41,712 nt of DNA from Chromatiales bacterium (GCA_003251535.1 QKFD01000006.1:1-41712); one strand, 5' to 3'; positions 10,197 through 20,976 are shown, counted from the stretch's first letter. Notes: generated from the letters alone by a model not told the origin. Program-made: numbers and translations.

Positions 10197-10668
10197 CGTC
10201 ACTCCAGCGGCTATAGGGGTGCTCCACCAGACAGACGTTGTAGTAGCGCCGTTCAGCCGATACCTCCCGCCCCACCCAGGGCGGTAATACCAGCGGTTCC
10301 GCCTCATCCGCCAGCTCCACCTCCGCCACCACCAGGCCGGCGTTCTCCCCCTCAAAACAGTCGATCTCCCAGAGGTGATCGGCATACTGGAGGTGATAAC
10401 GACGCTTCTCAATCAATGGCCTGGCACATAAGGTGGCCAATAACTCCTCCGCCTCCGACAACGGGATGGGGTACTCAAACTCCTGCCGCCGTACCCCGAG
10501 GGTGGCCCCCTTGATGTTGATGTTGGCCTGCTCCCCCTCCACCCGCACCCGTATGGAGATCCGCTCATTGCCCGCCAGATACCCCTGCCGGAAAGGGATC
10601 CCAGGGCCTGCCTGCTGACGCCAGGAGTCATCCTTTAACAGAAACTTACGCTCGATCTCAGTCCCCAT
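10186..10668 (-). CDS. CYTH domain protein (triphosphate tunnel metalloenzyme)
   Basis: A 160-residue stand-alone CYTH protein. The signature EIERKFLL starts at residue 4, followed by the basic/acidic strands of the tunnel: RISIRVRVEGEQANINIKG, EFEYPIP, EKRRYHL, WEIDCFEG and GLVVAEVEL. The family binds triphosphates with divalent metal; short bacterial members are inorganic triphosphatases or of unknown substrate. It lies directly upstream of the L,D-transpeptidase gene with an 11-bp overlap. Confidence 0.88.
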   Translation of the reverse strand: MGTEIERKFLLKDDSWRQQAGPGIPFRQGYLAGNERISIRVRVEGEQANINIKGATLGVRRQEFEYPIPLSEAEELLATLCARPLIEKRRYHLQYADHLWEIDCFEGENAGLVVAEVELADEAEPLVLPPWVGREVSAERRYYNVCLVEHPYSRWSDDER

Positions 10669-10764
10669 AACCGCTCCCCATAGTGGGCGGTCATCGTAGG
10701 CGATCCGACGGGCCTTGTGTATGATTCGCGGGCGATTGAGCCCACCCTGCCTGAGGAGGAAGTG

Positions 10765-11763
10765 ATGCGCGCCGTAGTGATGAATGCACCCGGTGGCCCA
10801 GAGGTACTCCAGAGCGTTGAGCTACCGCTGCCCGAGATCACCGCCCCCACCCATGTGCGAGTTCGGCTCCACGCCGCGGGGGTCAACCCAGTGGATACCA
10901 AACTGCGGGGCAAAGGGACCTACTTCCCCGACCGCCAACCCACCACCCTCGGCTGCGACGGGGCGGGGGTGGTGGATGCCGTCTGGAGTGGCGTCACCCG
11001 GGTCAAACCAGGGGATGAGGTCTACTTCATGCACGGCGGCATCGGTGCCGACCCAGGCTGTTACGCTGAATATGTGGTGGTAGACGAGCGCTACCTCGCC
11101 CCCAAACCCCCCAGCCTCGACTTTGCCGAGGCGGCCGCCCTCCCCCTCGCCCTCATCACCGCCTGGGAGGCCCTCCACGACCGGGCCGGGCTACGCTCGG
11201 GACAGAGGGTACTGATCCACGCCGGTGCCGGGGGCGTTGGTCACCTCGCCATCCAGCTCGCTAAGGCGGCGGAGTGTCAGGTGATCACCACCGTCAGCAG
11301 CCCAGAGAAGGCGCAGTTGGCGCGGGAGTTGGGAGCCGATGAGGTGGTGCTCTACCCGGAGCGCGATTTCGTTGAGGCGGTGCTGGCGTGGAGTGAAGGT
11401 GCGGGCGTGGATGTCGCCCTTGATACCGTGGGGGGGAGCGTATTTAGCCAAAGCTTTGCCGCTGTGCGCCCCTATGGCGATCTGGTGACCCTACTCCAAC
11501 CGGCGGCCGATACCGATTGGAAGATAGCGCGGATGCGCAATCTACGGATCAGCCTGGAGCTGATGTTATCGCCGATGTACTACGGCTGGGAGGATCTTCG
11601 AGAGCACCAGACCGGCATCCTGGAGACCGCCAGCTCCCTCATCACCGCCGGCAAACTGCGCCCCGTCATCACCCATCGGCTCCCGCTAGAGCAGGCCGCC
11701 GAGGCCCACCGTCTCATCGAGGCCGGGGGGATCACAGGCAAGGTGGTGCTACTGCTGGAGTAG
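10765..11763 (+). CDS. NADPH:quinone reductase-like zinc-independent alcohol dehydrogenase (MDR family)
   Basis: A 332-residue medium-chain dehydrogenase/reductase of the quinone-oxidoreductase branch. Visible are HAAGVNPVDTKLRGKG, the GCDGAGVV segment, VKPGDEVYF, and the nucleotide-binding VLIHAGAGGVGHLAIQLAK. The structural-zinc Cys cluster of true alcohol dehydrogenases is absent. ATG at 10765 has GAGGA 5 nt upstream. It is divergent from the CYTH gene and ends about 120 bp before the diguanylate cyclase. Substrate cannot be told from sequence. Confidence 0.88.
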   Translation: MRAVVMNAPGGPEVLQSVELPLPEITAPTHVRVRLHAAGVNPVDTKLRGKGTYFPDRQPTTLGCDGAGVVDAVWSGVTRVKPGDEVYFMHGGIGADPGCYAEYVVVDERYLAPKPPSLDFAEAAALPLALITAWEALHDRAGLRSGQRVLIHAGAGGVGHLAIQLAKAAECQVITTVSSPEKAQLARELGADEVVLYPERDFVEAVLAWSEGAGVDVALDTVGGSVFSQSFAAVRPYGDLVTLLQPAADTDWKIARMRNLRISLELMLSPMYYGWEDLREHQTGILETASSLITAGKLRPVITHRLPLEQAAEAHRLIEAGGITGKVVLLLE

Positions 11764-11883
11764 TCCCCCGCCCCTAGGGTGTCAGGCCCGCCGGGAGTGG
11801 CGGGCGCCACCCCGGGGCGAGGGCTATATTGCATAGGGATAGAGCCGCGAGACCGCCCCGGTCTCCAAGCGAGGGGCCTGCCT

Positions 11884-13245
11884 ATGCAGTCGGATCTTGA
11901 TCGACTGGCGACCTACCTGGAGCCAATCTTCCAGCTGTTCTACGAACGGCTGCTCTCCGATCCCCACTTTTCCATATTCTTCCGCGGTGACGACCATGTG
12001 CGCGATCTCAGCATCCGCCAGCGGGAGAGCCTGCGCCAGGCGATCTTCGAGGAGGAGCGGGCCCTGGAGGAGCGCTACGTCCGGCTCGGACGCTTCCACC
12101 ACAACCACTACGTCCCCTACGCCGACTTTGCCCTCGGCATCGATTTCCTGGTGCAGGAGGTGTTCGACATCCTGCGCGAAGACCCCACCATCGGCCTTGC
12201 CGTACCCGCTATCCACCAGTTTTTCCGCCAGATCAAGGAGTACACCGCCAAGGGCTATCTCGATGCCTTGATCGAGCAGGATAAACATGACCAGGAGCTA
12301 TTCCTCGCCAGCATCCGCCAATCCCGCGAGGCGGTGGCCGGTATCATCGAGCGCCATCTGCTCTGGCTGCGCCAGTTTGCCAAGGCGGTGGAGCGGGAGG
12401 ATGAGGAGCTGCTACCGGATCTCGATCTCGACCGCTCCGAGTTACAGCGTTGGCTCATGAGCGATGAGGCCCAGCAATATGTCCCGCTCCAGGCCGATCG
12501 CAGCCACCTGTTTGACCTCAATCGGCGACTCTTCACCGACGCCAGCAACCTCTTCTACTTCATCAAGCACCGCCACTACGGTGAGGCGCTGATGCTCTAC
12601 GAGAAGGTAAATCGCTACCTCCTGACCCTCAATAATGCCGTCACCGTCTTCTTCACCCGCTTTAAGGTGCAGGAGCTGGTGCGCGATCCCCTCACCGGCC
12701 TATTCAACCGTAAGTTGCTGGATGACACCCTCAACCAGCGAGTGCGGCTGGCCCAACTGAGCCGGCGGCCCTTTGCCCTGGTCATCGCCGATATCGACGA
12801 CTTCAAGGGGATCAACGACAGCCACGGCCACCTCACCGGTGACTGCGTTCTGCGGCAGGTGGCGGAGTTGATGCAACGCTATATCCGCTCCAGCGACACC
12901 GCCTTTCGCTACGGCGGCGAGGAGTTTCTACTCCTACTGACCGACACCTGCGCCGCTGGGGCGGCACAGCTGGCGGAGAGCCTGCGGCGGGCGGTGAGCG
13001 ACACCTGTTTCGACTGCAATGGGCTGCGGCTCAAGGTGACCCTCAGCCTCGGAGTCGCGGAGATGACCCACGAGGAGCATCCGCGCCAACTCATCGAACG
13101 GGCCGATCGCCACCTCTACGCCGCCAAGCACCGGGGCAAGAATTGCGTGGTACACCACCCTACTGACGCTGGAGAGAGCGCCAACGGACAGCCGCGGCCG
13201 CAACTGCCCCCCCTCTGCCCCCAAACCGACCTACCGCTACCCTGA
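11884..13245 (+). CDS. diguanylate cyclase (GGDEF) with N-terminal globin-like sensor
   Basis: A 453-residue soluble protein. The C-terminal GGDEF domain is complete: DPLTGLFNRK, IADIDDFKGINDSHGH, catalytic YGGEEF at 343-348, and an inhibitory site RSSD at 335-338 five residues before it, so it should make c-di-GMP with product inhibition. Residues 1-150 are helical; RLGRFHHNHYVPYADF resembles the proximal-His region of globin-coupled sensors, suggesting haem-based O2/NO sensing (inference). Residues ~165-260 contain ELQRWLMSD and SHLFDLNRRLF, distantly like the zinc-binding CZB domain but without its Cys. There is a poor ribosome site; the start follows conserved sequence. Convergent with rlmD, 3 bp apart. 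Confidence 0.88.
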   Translation: MQSDLDRLATYLEPIFQLFYERLLSDPHFSIFFRGDDHVRDLSIRQRESLRQAIFEEERALEERYVRLGRFHHNHYVPYADFALGIDFLVQEVFDILREDPTIGLAVPAIHQFFRQIKEYTAKGYLDALIEQDKHDQELFLASIRQSREAVAGIIERHLLWLRQFAKAVEREDEELLPDLDLDRSELQRWLMSDEAQQYVPLQADRSHLFDLNRRLFTDASNLFYFIKHRHYGEALMLYEKVNRYLLTLNNAVTVFFTRFKVQELVRDPLTGLFNRKLLDDTLNQRVRLAQLSRRPFALVIADIDDFKGINDSHGHLTGDCVLRQVAELMQRYIRSSDTAFRYGGEEFLLLLTDTCAAGAAQLAESLRRAVSDTCFDCNGLRLKVTLSLGVAEMTHEEHPRQLIERADRHLYAAKHRGKNCVVHHPTDAGESANGQPRPQLPPLCPQTDLPLP

Positions 13246-13248
13246 GGG

Positions 13249-14577
13249 CTACCGCCGTTTGACGAACAGCGCGATGGATTCGACATGGGCGGTATGGGGG
13301 AACATATCCATCACCCCCGCCTGCTCCAGCCGATAACCGTACTCCTTCACCAGGATCCCGGCGTCGCGGGCCAGGGTGGCCGGATTGCAGGAGACGTAGA
13401 CAATACGCCCCACCTTCAACTTGGCCAGCTGCTCTAAGGTCTCCTGGGCACCGCTGCGGGGCGGATCCAGCAGCGCCTTGTCAAAACCACCGCGCCACCA
13501 GGGGGCGGCGGCGAGATCGGTGGTGAGATCGGCGGCGTGGAACTGGGCGTTGGTGATGCCATTGCGCTCGGCATTTTGCCGCGCCCGAACCACTGACTCA
13601 CTCGCCCCCTCCACCCCCACCACCTCAGCGGCCCGCCGGGCCAAGGGGAGCGAGAAGTTACCGATGCCACAGAAGAGATCCAGCACCCGATCGGTCGGTT
13701 GGGGATCGAGGAGGGCCACCGCCCGCTCCACCATCTGTTGATTGATCTCATAGTTGACCTGGGTAAAGTCGGTGGGACCGAAACCAAACTCCACCTCAAA
13801 TGCCCCCAATCGGTAGCTCAGCTCCATCTGCTCCGGCCAGAGCGGGGTCACCGTATCGTTGCCGCCGGGTTGCAAGTAGAGCCACAGCTGCTGCTGTTGG
13901 GCAAACTCGATCAGGCGGGCGCGATCCGACTCCGTGAGGGGTGCCAGGTTACGCAGCACCAGGGCGGTGTGCTGGTCATCCACCGCCACCTCAAGCTGGG
14001 CGATGCGATCGTGCAGATCAAGAGTGCCGATCAGCTCGGCCAGTTGGGTGATGCGCTCCCCTACGCTGGGATGGAGCACCTCACAACGGCTGAGATCGGC
14101 CAGATAGGGGCTGCGCCGCTCGCGGAAACCGACCAGCAGCCGCCCCTTCTTGATGACGTACTTCACCCCCAAACGCGCCTTGCGCCGGTAGCCCCAGTGC
14201 AGCCCCTCCAGTGGGGGGAGTAGCGTTGCGGGCGTAACGCCGCCAATGTGTTGGAAGTCATCCAACAGCACCTGCTGTTTGCTGCGGATCTGTGCCATGG
14301 GCGCCAGATGTTGGAGCGCACAACCACCACACAGACCGAAGTGGGGACAGCGGGGGGTGACTCGATCAGGCGATGGCTGATGGATCTCCGCCACCTCCCC
14401 CTCATCAAAGCTCTTCTTACGGGCGGTGTAACGGAAGGAGATCTCCTCCCCCGGCAGGGCGCCATCGACAAAGACCGTCTTGCCCTCGACGCGGGCGACC
14501 CCGCGCCCCTCATGGGTCAGACCTTCGATGGTCACCCGCACCGGCGGGAGGTGGGCAAACTTCTGTGCTCTAGACAT
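13249..14577 (-). CDS. rlmD: 23S rRNA (uracil(1939)-C(5))-methyltransferase RlmD
   Basis: A 442-residue enzyme of typical length. N-terminal TRAM domain (residues ~10-65), then the [4Fe-4S] ligands C77, C83, C86 and C165 (CPHFGLCGGC and SRCEVLHP), SAM motif VLDLFCGIGNFSLPLA, DPPRSG, and the catalytic Cys397 in YVSCNPATLARD. It methylates U1939 of 23S rRNA. In gammaproteobacteria this gene commonly sits near barA and cysM, and here cysM and an Hpt gene are indeed close by. Confidence 0.96.
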   Translation of the reverse strand: MSRAQKFAHLPPVRVTIEGLTHEGRGVARVEGKTVFVDGALPGEEISFRYTARKKSFDEGEVAEIHQPSPDRVTPRCPHFGLCGGCALQHLAPMAQIRSKQQVLLDDFQHIGGVTPATLLPPLEGLHWGYRRKARLGVKYVIKKGRLLVGFRERRSPYLADLSRCEVLHPSVGERITQLAELIGTLDLHDRIAQLEVAVDDQHTALVLRNLAPLTESDRARLIEFAQQQQLWLYLQPGGNDTVTPLWPEQMELSYRLGAFEVEFGFGPTDFTQVNYEINQQMVERAVALLDPQPTDRVLDLFCGIGNFSLPLARRAAEVVGVEGASESVVRARQNAERNGITNAQFHAADLTTDLAAAPWWRGGFDKALLDPPRSGAQETLEQLAKLKVGRIVYVSCNPATLARDAGILVKEYGYRLEQAGVMDMFPHTAHVESIALFVKRR

Positions 14578-14622
14578 GGCGTATGTGGGTCAAATCTTGG
14601 GCTAAGTGGGGGCGGCGGCAGC

Positions 14623-15399
14623 TCACGCCGCTGGCTGCCAGTGCGTCAGGAACTCGCGTAGATGGGGGCGCTCGTCCCCCTCCAGCATCGCTCGGGTACG
14701 CTGACACTCCGCTTGGTAGCTATCGCGGGTCAACCGCCCCCGCATCAGCTCAAAGCGCAGAAACACCAGATAGGTGTTGAGCACATCGGTCTCGCAGTAG
14801 TTGCGGATCCCGACGATATCGCCAGCAAGGTAGTTGTCCCACACCTTGGCGCCGCTCATCCCCATCTTGCCGGGCAGCCCTAGCAGGGTAGCAATCTCAT
14901 CCAGCGGCGCATTGGCGCGGGGGCTATAGCCGGCCAGCACATCCATGAGATCGATGTGGCGATAGTGGTAACGGGAGAGGTAGTTGTTGTAGCGGAAGCT
15001 CTGGTCCTCCTCCCCGTTCTCCCAGTAGCGGGGCGCCATCACGCCGTGGAGCAGGGCGCGATAGTGGAGCACCGGGAGATCGAAATTGGTGCCGTTCCAG
15101 GAGACCAGGGTGGGGGAGAAGCGCTCAATACCGTCAAAAAAGCGCTGCACCAACTCCTGCTCCGGCGCCTCCGGCTCCCCCAAGGACCACACCTTGAGCA
15201 TGTCGCCCCGCCGCATGATGGCGGAGATGGCCACAATGCGGTGGAGATGGAGCTTCAGGAACTCGCTGCCTGTCTCCTGGCGGCGTTGGTGAAACATGAC
15301 ACTGGCCACATCGCTGTCGGGGAGGCCGTCGAGCCCCAACAGCTGTCGGCCACCGCCGACATCGGGGATGGTTTCGATGTCGAATACAAGGACATTCAA
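14623..15399 (-). CDS. predicted 3'-5' exonuclease related to PolB exonuclease domain
   Basis: A 258-residue DnaQ-like nuclease. Exo I is FDIETIPD near the N-terminus, Exo II is WNGTNFDLPVLHYRAL, and Exo III is YCETDVLNTYLVFLRF, which supply the metal-binding acidic residues. It matches the PolB-like exonuclease family annotated in many proteobacteria; its physiological substrate is not defined. The start is TTG at 15399, chosen because AAGGAG lies 8 nt upstream and the Exo I strand begins at once. It is downstream of cysM on the same strand (74-bp gap). Confidence 0.88.
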   Translation of the reverse strand: MNVLVFDIETIPDVGGGRQLLGLDGLPDSDVASVMFHQRRQETGSEFLKLHLHRIVAISAIMRRGDMLKVWSLGEPEAPEQELVQRFFDGIERFSPTLVSWNGTNFDLPVLHYRALLHGVMAPRYWENGEEDQSFRYNNYLSRYHYRHIDLMDVLAGYSPRANAPLDEIATLLGLPGKMGMSGAKVWDNYLAGDIVGIRNYCETDVLNTYLVFLRFELMRGRLTRDSYQAECQRTRAMLEGDERPHLREFLTHWQPAA

Positions 15400-15473
15400 C
15401 CTGTTGCTCCTTGGTCGAGCGAGGGGGGAGAGAGGGGGATGGCAATCGCCTGCAAGGGGCCGCGCCCGCCCTG

Positions 15474-16367
15474 TTAGGCGGGGAAGATCCCCGTGGAGAG
15501 GTAGCGGTCACCACGATCGCAGATGACAACCACAATGACCGCATTCTCCACCTCCTCGGCCAACTTGAGGGCGGCAGCCACCGCCCCACCGGAGGAGATG
15601 CCGGCGAAGATCCCCTCGCGGGCGGCGAGCTGGCGGGTGGTCTCCTCCGCCGCCTGCTGGCTGATATCAAAGATGCGGTCAACCCGTTGCGGATCGAAGA
15701 TCTTCGGTAGATAGGCGGCCGGCCAGCGCCGGATCCCCGGGATGGAGGCCCCCTCCTCCGGCTGCACCCCAATCACCTGGATGGCGCTATTGCGCTCCTT
15801 CAGGTAGCGCGAGGTGCCCATAATGGTGCCGGTGGTCCCCATGGAGCTGACAAAGTGGGTGATGGTGCCGCCGGTGTCGCGCCAGATCTCCTCGCCGGTG
15901 GACTCATAGTGGGCCAGCGGGTTATCGGGATTGGAGAATTGATCGAGCAGCTTGCCCTTACCCTCTGCCACCAGGCGATCGGCCAGATCCCGCGCCCCCT
16001 CCATCCCCTCTTCTTTACTCACCAGCAGCAGCTCGGCGCCATAGGCCTTCATCGCCTGGCGCCGCTCCACGCTCAGATTCTCCGGCATGATGAGCACCAT
16101 GCGGTAGCCGCGGATGGCGGCCGCCATCGCCAGGGCAATGCCGGTGTTACCGGAGGTGGCCTCAATCAAGGTATCGCCTGGCTTGATCTCTCCCCGTGCC
16201 TCGGCATGGCGGATCATGCTCAAGGCCGGCCGGTCCTTGACCGATCCGGCCGGGTTGTTGCCTTCCAGTTTGGCCAATACCAGATTGCCACGCGCCCCAT
16301 CGGCCAACCGCTGCAAACGTACCAGCGGAGTGTTGCCGACAAACGCCTCAATGGTGGGAAAATCCAT
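15474..16367 (-). CDS. cysM: cysteine synthase B (O-acetylserine sulfhydrylase B)
   Basis: A 297-residue PLP enzyme. PLP Lys44 is in NPAGSVKDR, the substrate loop is TSGNTGIALA, the phosphate-binding loop is SSMGTTGTIMG, and ISSGGAV is near the C-terminus. CysM makes cysteine from O-acetylserine using sulfide or thiosulfate. GAGG is 8 nt before the ATG. It is divergent from the Hpt gene with 127 bp between starts. Confidence 0.95.
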   Translation of the reverse strand: MDFPTIEAFVGNTPLVRLQRLADGARGNLVLAKLEGNNPAGSVKDRPALSMIRHAEARGEIKPGDTLIEATSGNTGIALAMAAAIRGYRMVLIMPENLSVERRQAMKAYGAELLLVSKEEGMEGARDLADRLVAEGKGKLLDQFSNPDNPLAHYESTGEEIWRDTGGTITHFVSSMGTTGTIMGTSRYLKERNSAIQVIGVQPEEGASIPGIRRWPAAYLPKIFDPQRVDRIFDISQQAAEETTRQLAAREGIFAGISSGGAVAAALKLAEEVENAVIVVVICDRGDRYLSTGIFPA

Positions 16368-16494
16368 GGTCCAACCTCGTCGAATAGGGGGTGTTTACGC
16401 CAGAACCTGTCAGTATACGCAAGGTTACCTGGCAGAGGCATTCCATTACACTGACGGCCTCAGGTTGCAGTGGAGATGCCAGGAGATCCCGCGG

Positions 16495-16839
16495 ATGAGC
16501 GAACCATTACCCGTATTCGACAAGACCGTCGCCCTGGAGCGGGCGGGGGGAAGCGCCGAACTAGCCAATGAACTATTCGGGATGCTCCACGCGGAGCTAC
16601 CCAGCTACGCCACGGCGCTGCGTGCCGATTCGGCCCAGGCGGACTATGCCGCCGTCCGCGAGACAGCGCACCGTATCAAGGGTTCCGCCACCTACTGCGG
16701 CGTGCCGGCCCTCGGCCACGCCGCCGAGCAGCTGGAGGGGCGCTTGAAGCGGGGCGAGACTAGCGCGGCAGAGGGCGATCTGGAGCTACTGCTGACAGAG
16801 ATCGATCGGGTGCTGGCCCTGCCTGCCACCCCCCACTGA
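16495..16839 (+). CDS. stand-alone Hpt (histidine phosphotransfer) domain protein
   Basis: A 114-residue four-helix Hpt protein. The phospho-accepting His59 sits in the signature AHRIKGSATYCG, with surrounding helices GGSAELANELFGMLHAELP and HAAEQLEGRLKRGE. It would relay phosphate between a hybrid kinase and a response regulator; no kinase is encoded here. AGGAG lies 9 nt before the ATG at 16495. The frame is open far upstream but that part is antisense to cysM. Since cysM/rlmD often neighbour barA, this could be a detached BarA-type Hpt (inference). Confidence 0.88.
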   Translation: MSEPLPVFDKTVALERAGGSAELANELFGMLHAELPSYATALRADSAQADYAAVRETAHRIKGSATYCGVPALGHAAEQLEGRLKRGETSAAEGDLELLLTEIDRVLALPATPH

Positions 16840-16860
16840 GGTACGGTGGCGGCGCACGCC

Positions 16861-17286
16861 TCAGGCGTAGTGCTTGCGGTGCTTCCGCCCCTCTTTACCA
16901 CGCCCCTGCTTCTGGATGATGAGCCCCTTGACCACCTCGGGACCGGGCACCTCTTCCGTGGGGTAGTGTTCATTGAGGGGGCGCAAGAAGTAACGCTGCT
17001 CCACCTGGACAAACTGGCGAAAGATATAGTCATCGTTGTGGTAGGCCACGACGAAGGCGCCATCGTGGGGGGGACGGTTGGGGGCGATGACGATGATCTC
17101 CCCGTCGAGGAACTCCGGCGCCATGCTGTCACCCAGCACCATCAGGGCATAGGGCTCGTGGGCAGCGCAGTCGGCCGCATCACCCGTCATCTGCTCCTCT
17201 GGTCCGGCCAGCATCTCTTGGCTAGGAATAAACTTCTCCACGGCCATCTCAATCACCTCCTCGTAGGGATCTGTTATATCGCCCAT
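16861..17286 (-). CDS. LexA/S24-like domain protein lacking HTH and catalytic lysine
   Basis: A 141-residue protein consisting mainly of an S24/LexA C-terminal fold: YALMVLGDSMAPEFLDGEIIVI carries the nucleophile-type Ser54, and GAFVVAYHNDDYIFRQF aligns with the LexA segment containing the catalytic Lys, which here is Arg90. No N-terminal helix-turn-helix and no Ala-Gly self-cleavage site are seen, and the C-terminus is a basic tail (KQGRGKEGRKHRKHYA). It may be a non-proteolytic binding protein. Start at 17286 has GGAGG about 7 nt upstream. It is divergent from the rhodanese gene with 74 bp between starts. Confidence 0.8.
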   Translation of the reverse strand: MGDITDPYEEVIEMAVEKFIPSQEMLAGPEEQMTGDAADCAAHEPYALMVLGDSMAPEFLDGEIIVIAPNRPPHDGAFVVAYHNDDYIFRQFVQVEQRYFLRPLNEHYPTEEVPGPEVVKGLIIQKQGRGKEGRKHRKHYA

Positions 17287-17360
17287 GTCGCCCCTCCACC
17301 CTTGGTGGGAGGGGTGGCGACGGTTAGAATCCAACCCTTTCCGAATCACGGTAGGCCGGC

Positions 17361-17831
17361 ATGAAAACATTCAACGACTTCCTGCGTGACACCCTGCCCC
17401 AGGTACGCGAGCTATTCCCCTGGGACCTGGTGGAGCGGATGCAGGAGAATCCTGATCTCCTGCTGCTCGATGTGCGCGAGCCCTATGAGTTTGACGCCAT
17501 GCACATCGCCAGCTCGCTCAACGTCCCCCGCGGCATCCTGGAGACCGCCTGTGAGTGGGACTATGAAGAGACGGTGCCGGAGCTGGTCAACGGGCGGGAG
17601 CGGGAGATCGTGGTCATCTGCCGCTCCGGCAACCGTAGCGTCCTGGCGGTCGCCACCATGCAGGCCATGGGCTTCACCGCCGTCACCTCACTCAAGACCG
17701 GTCTGCGCGGCTGGAATGACTTTGAGCAGCCGCTGGTGGACTATGCCGGTGATAGCGTTGAGCTGGAGGAGGCGGATGACTACTTCGCCCCCAACGTCAG
17801 CCCGTTTCAACGTGCCCCCGCCCGCGGCTAA
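17361..17831 (+). CDS. rhodanese-like domain protein
   Basis: A 156-residue single-domain rhodanese. The substrate domain shows LLLLDVREPYEFDAMHIASSLNVPRG and the active loop is ICRSGNRS with Cys87, the expected persulfide carrier. An N-terminal helical extension (residues 1-30) and an acidic tail (EEADDYFAPNVSPFQ) flank it. It probably moves sulfane sulfur in the cytoplasm. It converges on cysG, 17 bp apart. Sulfur handling fits the nearby cysG, cysM and DsrE-like genes but no partner is proven. Confidence 0.9.
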   Translation: MKTFNDFLRDTLPQVRELFPWDLVERMQENPDLLLLDVREPYEFDAMHIASSLNVPRGILETACEWDYEETVPELVNGREREIVVICRSGNRSVLAVATMQAMGFTAVTSLKTGLRGWNDFEQPLVDYAGDSVELEEADDYFAPNVSPFQRAPARG

Positions 17832-17848
17832 GGGGCACCGGCCACACT

Positions 17849-19330
17849 TCAGCCCCCGCCGGCCACCCGCACCGGCGCCGAGGCCGCCTCGGTATGGGGC
17901 TCCCCATCCACCGCCGCCCCACTACCCACCTCGCCCAGGCGCCGCTCCTCCGGTGAGGTGAACCACGCCAGCTTGTCGTGCAACCGCACCACATCGCCGA
18001 CGATGATGAGGGTAGGTGGCCGGATCCGTTTGCCCGCTATCAGCTCCGGCATGGTGGCCAGGGTCCCAGTGAAGACCCGCTGCCGCGGTGTGGTGGCCTG
18101 CTGCACCAGGGCAATGGGGGTGCTCCCTGCGAGGCCGTGCTCAACGAGCTGTTCGCAGATGACCGGCAGCCCCTTGAGCCCCATGTAGAAGACCACCGTC
18201 TGGTTGGGGTGGGCAAGGCTGGACCAGTTGAGGTCCATCGAACCATCCTTCAGGTGGCCCGTCACAAAGACCGCCGCCTGGGAGTAGTCACGGTGGGTCA
18301 GCGGGATCCCGGCGTAGGCGGCACTCCCCAGCGCAGCGGTGATCCCCGGCACCACCTGGAAGTGGACGCCGTTGGCGGTCAAGGTCTCGATCTCCTCGCC
18401 ACCGCGGCCGAAGACGAAGGGATCGCCCCCCTTCAGCCGGCAGACCCGCTTCCCCTGTTTGGCCAGATCGACCAGGAGCTGGTTGATCTGGTCCTGGGGC
18501 ACGGCGTGGTTATCTCGCTCCTTACCCACGTAGATCCGCTCGGCGTCGCGGCGCGCCAAGGCCAGCACCTCCTCCGACACTAGACGGTCATAGACCAGGA
18601 CATCGGCCTGCTGCATCAGGCGCAGGGCCCGGAAGGTGAGCAGATCGGGATCCCCCGGACCACCACCCACCAGATAGACCTCCCCCTCCGGTTGGCGCTC
18701 CGCACGCTCCAGCTCCACCGCCAACTCACCCTCCGCCTGCTCCTGTTTACCGGAGAAGACCAGCTCGGCGATAGGCCCCGTGAGGACCCGCTCCCAGAAG
18801 CGGCGCCGACTACCCACATCGGGCAGCGCCCCTTTAACCGCCTCCCGGAAGCGCTCCGCCAGGGCGCCGAGGTGGCCATAGCTGCTGGGGATGGCCGCCT
18901 CCAGCCGTGCCCGCAGCAGGCGGGCCAATACCGGCGAGCTACCACCGGTGGAGACGGCGATCTGGATAGGGGAGCGATCGACGATAGAGGGGACGGTGAA
19001 GCTACAGAGGGCAGGGTTGTCCACCACATTGACCGGCAGGTTGCGGGCCTGGGCCAGCTCGGAGATCTGGCGGTTGATCGCCTCATCGGCGGTGGCGGCG
19101 ATCACCAGGCTGACGTCCTGTAGATCGGTCGGCTCAAAACGCCGCTCCAGCCACTCCACCTGGCCACCATCGACCAGTTCGCGCACCCCCCGCGCCAGGG
19201 CGGGTGACACCAACCGGACCTTAGCCCCCGCCTCCAGCAACAGGGCCGCCTTGCGGGCAGCCACCTCGCCCCCCCCGACGATCAGGCAGGGACGATGGCG
19301 AACATTCATAAAGATAGGCAGGAGATCCAT
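17849..19330 (-). CDS. cysG: siroheme synthase CysG (trifunctional)
   Basis: A 493-residue fusion of typical length. The N-terminal half is precorrin-2 dehydrogenase/sirohydrochlorin ferrochelatase ([47 protein letters not shown]). The C-terminal half is uroporphyrinogen-III C-methyltransferase ([47 protein letters not shown]-like loop [10 protein letters not shown]). It makes siroheme for sulfite/nitrite reductases. The last ~30 residues are a variable Ala/Gly tail. It lies downstream of serS on the same strand, an order common in gammaproteobacteria. Confidence 0.96.
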   Translation of the reverse strand: MDLLPIFMNVRHRPCLIVGGGEVAARKAALLLEAGAKVRLVSPALARGVRELVDGGQVEWLERRFEPTDLQDVSLVIAATADEAINRQISELAQARNLPVNVVDNPALCSFTVPSIVDRSPIQIAVSTGGSSPVLARLLRARLEAAIPSSYGHLGALAERFREAVKGALPDVGSRRRFWERVLTGPIAELVFSGKQEQAEGELAVELERAERQPEGEVYLVGGGPGDPDLLTFRALRLMQQADVLVYDRLVSEEVLALARRDAERIYVGKERDNHAVPQDQINQLLVDLAKQGKRVCRLKGGDPFVFGRGGEEIETLTANGVHFQVVPGITAALGSAAYAGIPLTHRDYSQAAVFVTGHLKDGSMDLNWSSLAHPNQTVVFYMGLKGLPVICEQLVEHGLAGSTPIALVQQATTPRQRVFTGTLATMPELIAGKRIRPPTLIIVGDVVRLHDKLAWFTSPEERRLGEVGSGAAVDGEPHTEAASAPVRVAGGG

Positions 19331-19629
19331 GGGCAGTTACCGAGGTTCAGGGCACGTTTGTGCTGATGTGGGGGCGTAGGGGGCGGCCGTCAAGCTACGG
19401 CAGACCGGTCGCTAGGCGACGTCCCATTGTACTGCTGGCGGCACCAAGGCTGGATATCTCCGAAGGGTTAACCCGTTGTCCAAGTGGGGTTTTTGCCGAT
19501 ATCCGTCGTGGCCTCGGGCCATGGCAGGGGCGCTGAGGCCCACGATATCCCGCGCCACCCCCACAACATCTTGCTGTAGGGATGGGGCGGATCCCGCAGC
19601 CAACCGCTAGGCCGCCGGGCAGGCAAGGG
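19331..19629. other. serS-cysG intergenic stretch, no gene seen
   Basis: About 300 bp between the serS stop and the cysG start. Small open frames exist on the minus strand but lack ribosome sites and recognisable domains. No clear promoter or hairpin could be picked out by eye. Confidence 0.5.

Positions 19630-20976
<1,347 letters not shown>

Noticed and set aside
11786-11805. Hairpin GCCCGCC-GGGAGT-GGCGGGC after the quinone oxidoreductase gene as a terminator
   Set aside because: Stem of only 7 bp in very GC-rich DNA with no T-run; may be chance.
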